Positions 57,265 to 64,000 of a stretch of DNA of 64,000 nt are shown here, piece by piece (positions within the stretch are counted from its first letter, which is position 1; the number at the start of each line of letters is the position of its first letter). The position numbers were made by a program, and so were the translations under genes. Where the stretch lies: contig JAKGHH010000005.1 in the NCBI GenBank assembly GCA_022828595.1, positions 59,763,655 to 59,827,654 of the forward strand, written 5' to 3'. The notes beneath the pieces are model-generated. The model was not told where the DNA came from and ran no database searches. It saw only the letters and a program-made list of their open reading frames with translations. Origin of the DNA: Nelumbo lutea (lineage: Eukaryota > Streptophyta > Magnoliopsida > Proteales > Nelumbonaceae).

Positions 57265-57366
57265 GGGCAGCCCAGTGCACGCGGCTCCTGCCAATGTGGG
57301 GTCTGGGGAGGGACAGACGTACACAGCCTTGCCCCTGCACATACAGAGAGGCTGTTTCCAAATTTT
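57265..57366 (-). mobile_element. Au-type SINE fragment, minus strand
   Basis: On the plus strand it starts AGGGCAGCCCAGTGCACG and continues GGGGTCTGGGGAGGGACAG, then GTACACAGCCTTGCCCCTGCA and GAGAGGCTGTTTCC. This is the reverse complement of the 3' two-thirds of an Au SINE. The Pol III promoter half is missing. Confidence 0.75.
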
Positions 57367-57539
57367 GTAAATTAGTATCACTTCTGTTAAAACAGTTCAG
57401 GAAAATATTGTAGAATTGTCCCTGAAGGAACCTATGAAGTGTCATGGTCTGACATAGGTCCAACATGGACACTTAATCCATTTAGGAGATCCATGCAACA
57501 CTACATACTTGTCTTATTGTTAGGGTCCATATACATTGG

Positions 57540-57960
57540 AGACTCAGCAAAAACTGAATTGCTAGCTGTCATAGGGGATTGAGGCTCAGTGGATCTCTAA
57601 TTTCAGAAATATAGTGGTTGAAGGAGCTTCTCAGGTAGTAGACTAGTAATGTCTAGCATGATGGATACTATAGAGGCTAAAGATCAACAACCAAGGTTGT
57701 GGCAATACCAACACATCATGATGGATGTTAAATTCCTGGCAATGAATTGTGAATCACCCTTAATTGGGTTCAGAGATCAGTGAATTGTTTAGTTGACAGT
57801 TTGGCACAATGGCCAAACTTGGGGTGAACAGGGCTCTGTTGTTTTGGGTGGCATTCTCCATTCTCCATGTGCTTGCTGTAATTGCTAAGAACAGGGTTAG
57901 GTGGTAGAGTCTAGCATATCAAAAGAAGGGGTGTTTAACACTGTACTCTATAGTGTATAT
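57540..57960 (+). pseudogene. Decayed LINE RNase H remnant
   Basis: Scattered phrases in changing frames (KTELLAVIGD, then a segment reading NCLVDSLAQWPNLG, then ALLFWVAFSIL) follow the order of a LINE C-terminal RNase H region. Many stops and frameshifts. Confidence 0.4.
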
Positions 57961-58374
57961 ATTTTATTATTTACTTCACCATTAATAAAACACTGGCTGT
58001 TAACAGTAAGACCATTACCCAATGTTGGTCCCGGAAATCTGGGGTGTTTGGGAGTGGTGGACTGGATGCAGTCCTAACTTTTGGCACCTTTTGCACAAAA
58101 TGGCTGCTCTCACCCTTGTTTTCATGCTTGACCGCCTGAGATTTTACCATTACACCAAGTAATGGTGTTATTGATAAAAAAAGGTGTAATTTAAATACCC
58201 ACGTACCCAACAATGTTGATTTTTTGACACATATATGCTCTCCATATATTTTTTTTCTTGCAACTCTCGCAAAACAGATCTGAGAATTGTGATTTCAGAC
58301 TTAAACCCACGTTTTCATGTCTGAATACCCAACAATGTTGATTTTCCTTTTACACATATATGCTCCATATTTTT

Positions 58375-58880
58375 TTTTTTATTTTTTTAATAAATGACTT
58401 CAAATTTTATTAAGGCTGAAAGTATAAACATTACAAGCATCCCTTAGAGAGGCATGGGATGCTACCTCTCTGTAAAAACAAAAACATTACTAATGAGCCC
58501 AAAACAAACAAGACCTATTCACCCTTTGCTTGGCTAGAGTATCTGCTAACCTATTTGCCAATCTCCTCACCCATTGAATTCTCAAGTTCATGTTCTTGGT
58601 GATCCATTTGAGTTTTTTCATCTCACCCCTGTAGCACCTATTGATCCTTTAGCCAACCCACCACCAATTTTGAGTCCCTTCAATCACCACATTGGCTATA
58701 TTCAATTCATTAGCAATCTGTGCTCCTTGTAAAGCTGCAAACACTTCTGCTTTGAGAGAACCCCACAACCCCACTGGGCCAGAACGCAATTCTATAAATT
58801 TACCTTCCATATCTCACAAAACCCCTCCTATACCAGCAGGTCCTGGATTACTCCCTCAAAATTCAACTTCACATTTGCTA
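58375..58880 (-). mobile_element. LINE RNase H fragment, minus strand
   Basis: Minus-strand reading from about 58850: NPGPAGIGGVL, SGPVGLWGSLKAEVFAALQG, ANVVIEG, WVRRLANRLADTLAKQ, then a 3' UTR and an A-rich tail near 58380 (poly-T on the plus strand). In-frame stops occur. It sits within the second copy of a duplicated block (58215-58290 and 58328 onward), so it inserted after or during that duplication. Confidence 0.7.
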
Positions 58881-59774
58881 TATTTTTTTTTCTTGTAATA
58901 CTCCCAAAACAGATCTGAGAATTGTGATCTTGGTCTAATTTTGGGTAAGTAACTGAATGCCATCTGGACTACTAAATTAGAGGTGATTGAACTCCTTTTG
59001 ACATAGAACTGGGTGGTTACAGGTAGAGTAACCAATTGTTGCATTAATTCGTATCACTTTTTCCTTTAGATTCTTCAAGAAACTTTGCTATTCTTTTAAC
59101 AGACTAAGCTGTATGATTCGTCATAGTTTTATTTATTTTTTTATAAATTTAATTCTGTTTCATCAATTAATTTGCCTAAATTATCCATTGGAAAAAGTTT
59201 GAATTGCATTTGTCTGCAATCAACAGACCTTACTTGAGGTTTATCTATACTAATGGCATTTTTTTTTCTCTTGGCATCTTATCCTCAAAAACCTATGGTA
59301 ATTGTTACCCTGTTTTTATTATTGTTAATGCATTCCTGTGTACCAAAGATAATAACCATTAGTGTATTTCTCTCTAGACTCTTTCTAGTTAGTATGAAAT
59401 GATACACTCCTTATAATATTCAATAACTCCGTATTGTTTCCAGTTAAACTCCCTATATTGATAGGCCTAGTTAAATTTTACTCTCTTGGTCCATTTTTTT
59501 TTGTTGTAATTGTTTTAGGATGGCCCAATAACCTTTTCTAGATGTTATAATTTGGAAATGCTTTCCTCATTGCTACTATGGATGCTCTATGTCGCATACA
59601 CGTCTGCCTATCTTGTGGAACAGTCACACACACACACACAAAAAAAAAAAGAAGAAGCTGTGTTAATAGTATAGAATAGGTACAAGAAAACATTGAAAGG
59701 ACTTCAATAAGAAAAGGGAAAAAAACTATTGATTGAGTCCTTCTGAAAAGTGTGTTAAGTCCCCTAAAATCCAT

Positions 59775-60946
59775 CATCATCATCATCATCGTCCATGCCT
59801 TATCCCAATTATATGGGGTTGGCTACATGAGTCCTGTATTGCCAACCTATTGTATTTAAAGTCATATCCATTGTTAAATTATTAGTGCTTAAATCATTTC
59901 TTACTACTACCCATGTTCTTTTTGGTCTACCCCAAACTCTTTTAGCCTCTTCCACTTGTAACAAATCACTTCTTCTAATTTGAGTTGTTGGTGGTCTTCT
60001 GTGCATGTTACCAAACCATCTTAGTCTACTTTCTCTCATTTTATCACCTATTGGAGCTACTCCTAGGTTCCTATGGATGAGTTCATTCCTGATCCTATCC
60101 TTTTTAGTTTTTTTCACTCATCTACCCTAGCATTCACATTTCTATTACATTCATTTTTTGGACTTGTTTTGCCAAGCACTCTGATACAACATAGCTTGCC
60201 TTACAACTATTTATAGAATTTTCCCCTTTAATCCAAGTGATATTCACCTATCACACAAAAGTCCAAATGCACCCCTCCATTTTGCCCAACTTGATCTAAT
60301 TCTTTGGGTGACATCCTCCTCAATCCCTCTCCTGTTATGAATTATTGAACCAAGGTACTGGAAATGGTCACATTGAGTTATCTCTTGGTTGCCAATCCTA
60401 AGCATATCCTGATTTACATTCCTATTATTACTAAACTTGCATCTCCTATACTTTGTTTAGTCCTACTTATTTTAAAATCTCTTACTTTTAAGGCATTTGT
60501 CCATAAGCTTAATTTTGCATATAATCCTTCATTAGTTTCATCAATTAAAATAATGTCATCTGCAAACAACATGCACCATGAAGTTTCTTCTTGATTATCT
60601 TTAGTCAGTTCATTTATGACCAGTGCACATAGATAGGATCTAAGTGCTGAACCTTGGTGAAAGATCCATTGTAATTGTAAAATCTTAAGTCTCTCCCATT
60701 GGTGTTCTAACATTGGTTGTTGCCCCCTCATAGATATCCTTAATTAGGTCTATGTACCTATTTTGATCACATTTCTTTTCCAATACCCACCATATTATCT
60801 CTCTAGGAACTCTATCATAAGCCTTTTCTAGATCAATGAACACCATATGAGGTTCTTTCTTCTTCTCTTTGAACTTTTCTATCAATTGTATCAAAATAAA
60901 TATAGCATCCATGGTTGATCTCCTTGGCATAAAGCCAAATTGGTTC
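59775..60946 (-). mobile_element. 5'-truncated RTE-type LINE, minus strand
   Basis: 19-bp target duplications flank it: TAAGTCCCCTAAAATCCAT (59756-59774) and TAAGTCCCCTGAAATCCAT (60947-60965), one mismatch. Minus-strand frames encode reverse transcriptase: MPRRSTMDAIF, FIDLEKAYDRVPRE, then the catalytic MLFADDIILI block in a second frame, and later LRWFGNMHRRPPTT with the GRPKRTW end. The plus-strand left end has the (CAT)n tail typical of RTE. The 5' half (endonuclease) is missing and frameshifts are present. Confidence 0.85.
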
Positions 60947-61761
60947 TAAGTCCCCTGAAATCCATCTCTAGAATATGAAGCTTAAAGCATTTTGATCTCA
61001 TTTAAGTGGGGAAGCCTCCAAAGGCCTCTTCAAATATTTTCACCTCATCTAATAATATTAGAAAGCTTTCCTTAATCAACACCAATTGGGGCCTTTTGAG
61101 ATAGGCCCTCTAGAATAGCCTTTACTTAGGCCTTGGTGGAATTAGAATCTTTAGGTGGACAATTATAAACCCAAATTACATTATCCATTTTTCTGAAAGA
61201 CACATCCTCCTAATGTTAGACAGGCCCAAGTTTTCTATGGATCTAGGATCGAATCTTGACCCCATCTTTTCATTAGAAGTGTCATCACAAACATGTTTTG
61301 TAATTTCGATATCAATGAACATTTTGCCATGTAGAGTTGGAGAAATTTTGGAGATATTTTGCTAATTTGGCTAAGATATTTGGAAAATCTAAAAAATCAG
61401 AAAAGTTTTCTAGAAACATATAATTAGTTAATAAGCCTTCAAGAGGTCATTAGAAGAAATATAATTGCACATTTAAGGCTCAAAACCATAGCAAAGAACT
61501 ATATAAATCAAATAGGAAAAATTAAGAGACTAGAATATGTATGTTTCTCTTTGTCTCCCTTTTGGTCTTTGGCCATCTTCTCTTCCTTGTATATGTCAAT
61601 TGTTTCCATTTTAACTTTTGTCTTTATTGTTATTATATGTTTTGATTAGATTGAGAATACTCTTTTGTAGTTATATGTATTTTTCTTTTTCTTTTAAACT
61701 ATAGCGACTCAGTAAGTAATCATATCTAAGTTGTAATCCAATTATCTATAGAGAACACCGA

Positions 61762-62120
61762 TGTGGGCCCCACAACTGTGGTCCCCACTGTGTTCGTAGG
61801 GCAGTATGTATAATTATTTGTTTCAGTCATGGTAGTATCAGTTGGTGATCAGTTTGTTATTTCAGTTATTTATTTCAATTTTTATTTGCTTTATTTGTCA
61901 TGTAAGTACTGAGGGCAGATCTGTCCTTTTCCCTATGTACTGAACATAACCTATAAATACTAAGAGAGTGGCGGCAACAGATCTATCAGAATCTGTCATT
62001 TCTTTCAAACCTTTGTGTTCTCCAGTTCTTCTCCTCTCTTTTCTCTCTTTCTCTTGCTTTTCTTCTACTTTTCCTAATCTGAAATCCATTAGGGTTCAAG
62101 GTTGATTGTAGTCTTGATCA
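61762..62120 (+). mobile_element. 5' LTR of a Copia element (boundaries inferred)
   Basis: A likely start is TGTGGGCCCCACAACTGTGG; the likely end is CTTGATCA at 62120, just before the primer-binding site. It contains a TATA motif (CTATAAATAC, about 61950) and a CT-rich transcribed segment. The 3' LTR lies outside the window, so the pair cannot be compared. Confidence 0.55.
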
Positions 62121-62126
62121 TCTACT

Positions 62127-62139
62127 TGGCATCAGAGCC
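62127..62139 (+). other. Copia primer-binding site (tRNA-Met type)
   Basis: TGGCATCAGAGCC differs by one base from the usual Copia TGGTATCAGAGCC. Confidence 0.75.
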
Positions 62140-62170
62140 TATCTAGGGTTTCTCATGTGAGTCTAGTCCA

Positions 62171-64000
62171 GACGAGGAGTTGTTTACCGTTCCCCTTAAA
62201 ACCTTTGGTTGTACCTGTTTTGTTCAGCTTCTCGAGCCCCATCACTCCAAGTTTGAACCTAAGGCCTCCAAATGCATTTTCCTCGGTTATGCACAAACTC
62301 AAAAGGGTTATTGCTACTATGATCCAGTTTCAGGGAAAAAGTTTGTCTCCATGGATGTCACTTTCTTTGAGGAGACACCCTATTATCCTAGGGTTTCTCC
62401 TCAGGGGGAGAGCAGTGAGTGGGGATTTGGGTCTCTTTCCTCAAGGGGAGCGCAGTGGGAGTGGGGCTGTTCCTTTATTGGGTGATGAAGGCTGTAATGG
62501 TGAGGGTGATCAGAGGGATCTGGAGTTGAGAGTATCACAAGCGATGCAGGCAGGTTGAACCCAGTCATCAGCAGTCCAGGCCAACTCCAGTTCCTTCTGC
62601 GGCTCCAAATCCAGGTATTACAGTCCTAGGGCCCACTGAGACACCTTCCACTATTGCCACTCCCCCTCCTGCGGATGACCTTGACCTCCCTATTGCCGTC
62701 CGTAAAGGGAAACGACATTGCACCACATCTACAGCTCACTGCATTTCCTAGTTTTTATCCTATGATCGCCTATCTCCCTCTTACCGGTCCTATCTCACTT
62801 CCATTGCCAATGCCCCTATTCCAAGAACAGTGCAAGAAGCCTTATCAGTTCCAGAGTGGAAAGATGCAATGCAAGTTGAAATGGATGCCTTGTTGAAAAA
62901 TAATACTTGGGCGTTAGTTGACTTACCCAAAGGAAAGAAACCAGTTGGATGTAGATGAGTATTTACTGTGAAGCATAATGCTGATGGCTCCATTGAAAGG
63001 TACAAAGCCCGACTGGTTGCAAAGGGGTTCACCCAGACTTATAGTATAGACTACTTGGAGACCTTTGCCCCAATAGCCAAGATGACTACCATCCGAGTTC
63101 TGTTATCCCTTGCAGCAAGTCATTCTTGGCCCTCGTTCCAGATGGATGTAAAAAATGCTTTTCTGAATGGAGATTTACAGGAAGAGGTCTACATGCAGTT
63201 GCCTCCTGGATTCTATGATACAGAGACAGGTAAGAAGGTTTGCCGACTGAACAAGGCATTGTATGGTTTGAAGCAGTCACCTAGAGCTTGGTTTGATAGA
63301 TTCAGACTAGCCCTTGGAAAATTCGGTTATGTACAGGCCCAACCAGATCACACACTGTTCATTAAACGGGTGGACTCCTCTCTGACCCTGCTTGCTGTAT
63401 ATGTGGATGATATTGTAGTGACAGGAAATAATAGTAGTGAGATTGAGTCCCTCAAACAACTCCTTCATCAAGAGTTTGAGGTGAAAGATCTTGGTACACT
63501 ACGGTACTTTTTGGGTATTGAGGTTGGTAGATCTAAACAAGGGATCTTTATCTCTTAGAGAAAATATGTTCTGGATCTGTTGGCGGAAACTGGAAAGTTA
63601 GGTGTTAAGCTTGCCGATACACCCATTGAATAGAATCATAAGATTAGTGCAGAGGGCGGGGAGCCTCTTGAAGACAATGTTATGTTCCAACGGTTGGTTG
63701 GAAAGCTCCTATATCTCTGCCTCACTCGGCCAGATATCAGTTATGTAGTTAGTGTTGTCAGATAGTACATGCATTCCCCTAGAACTACTCATCTTCTTGC
63801 GGTTGAGAGAATATTAACATACTTGAAGAGATGCCCGGGTAGAGGTATACTGTTCAAGAACAATAATCACATAAGGGCGGAGGTCTTTACAGATGCCGAT
63901 TGGGCTAGGAGTGCTGATGACAGGAGGTCCACCTTTGGATATTGTGCCCTTGTGGGAGGTAACCTTGTCTCTTGGAGGAGTAAGAAGCAGAGTGTTGTTT
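62171..64000 (+). pseudogene. Defective Copia polyprotein: integrase end, reverse transcriptase, RNase H (runs off the edge)
   Basis: Starting only about 30 bp after the PBS, the frame reads [27 protein letters not shown] and [11 protein letters not shown]: the C-terminal end of a Copia integrase. After a frame change come SYDRLSPSYRSYL, MDALLKNNTWALVDLP, YKARLVAKGFTQ, FQMDVKNAFLNGDL, the catalytic YVDD (63400-63411) and VKDLGTLRYFLGIE, then RNase H (FTDADWARSADDRRST) to the window end. Stops at 62956, 63556, 63631 and 63763, plus the frameshift, disable it. Gag, protease and most of integrase are missing between the PBS and 62171. Confidence 0.9.

Larger units (their letters stand above)
51951..64000 (+). 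other. Presumed first intron of the PHP gene, transposon-rich
   Basis: It begins with a good donor (GTGAGTTATT). No exon encoding the next PHP motif was found by reading + strand frames to the end. It contains two local tandem duplications, a hAT element with a LINE inside, an Au SINE piece, LINE RNase H remnants, an RTE LINE and a Copia element. 52780-53420, 53815-55275 and 60970-61760 hold nothing I recognise. Confidence 0.5.

Overview
This is a nuclear window from a flowering plant. The evidence is spliced genes with GT-AG introns, plant-only protein families (DUF630/DUF632, DUF868), an Au-type SINE, Copia and non-LTR retroelements, and many non-autonomous DNA transposons in AT-rich intergenic DNA. 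The species cannot be named from the sequence. Only three host loci look functional, all on the + strand; almost everything else is layered transposon debris.

Genes. (1) 8752-15972: a complete four-exon DUF630/DUF632 gene (731 aa) with an N-terminal Met-Gly-Cys lipidation signal. Its 4.3 kb second intron holds fragments of three or more LINEs. (2) 44919-47704: a complete-looking four-exon gene (368 aa) of a plant-specific family that I recall being labelled ELKS/RAB6-interacting/CAST-like. Its third intron holds an Au SINE split by a palindromic element. (3) 51591-51950: the first coding exon of a PHP-domain phosphoesterase. No continuing exon is visible in the remaining 12 kb, which would be an intron full of transposons. 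A 58-codon ORF at 50201 is a weak extra candidate. The genes are unrelated and do not form a pathway.

Layout. 1-3.8 kb: AT-rich DNA with a duplicated repeat. 3.8-7.2 kb: a long-terminal-inverted-repeat element containing a dead eIF1/SUI1 retrocopy and, in a nested inverted-repeat element, a DUF868 gene fragment. 7.2-16.1 kb: gene 1. 16-20 kb: small inverted-repeat elements and a solo LTR. 20.5-26.7 kb: a 5.7 kb minus-strand non-autonomous LTR retrotransposon, with primer-binding site, polypurine tract and 5-bp target duplications. A 15-16 bp minisatellite fills parts of its LTRs, and it sits inside a hAT-like element. 26.7-27.8 kb: an array of AAAGTACTTTT-type palindromes. 28-41 kb: AT-rich DNA with Helitron-like ends, foldback elements and a decayed tRNA-Tyr gene. 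41.4-44 kb: a MITE and three hAT-type elements in a row, all with target duplications. 44-47.7 kb: gene 2. 51.5 kb onward: gene 3, with LINE, hAT, SINE and RTE insertions, and the front part of a defective Copia element running off the right edge.

Most transposon calls rest on structure I read directly (inverted repeats, target duplications, PBS/PPT, recognisable protein motifs). Family names rest on recalled motifs and were not checked by database search.
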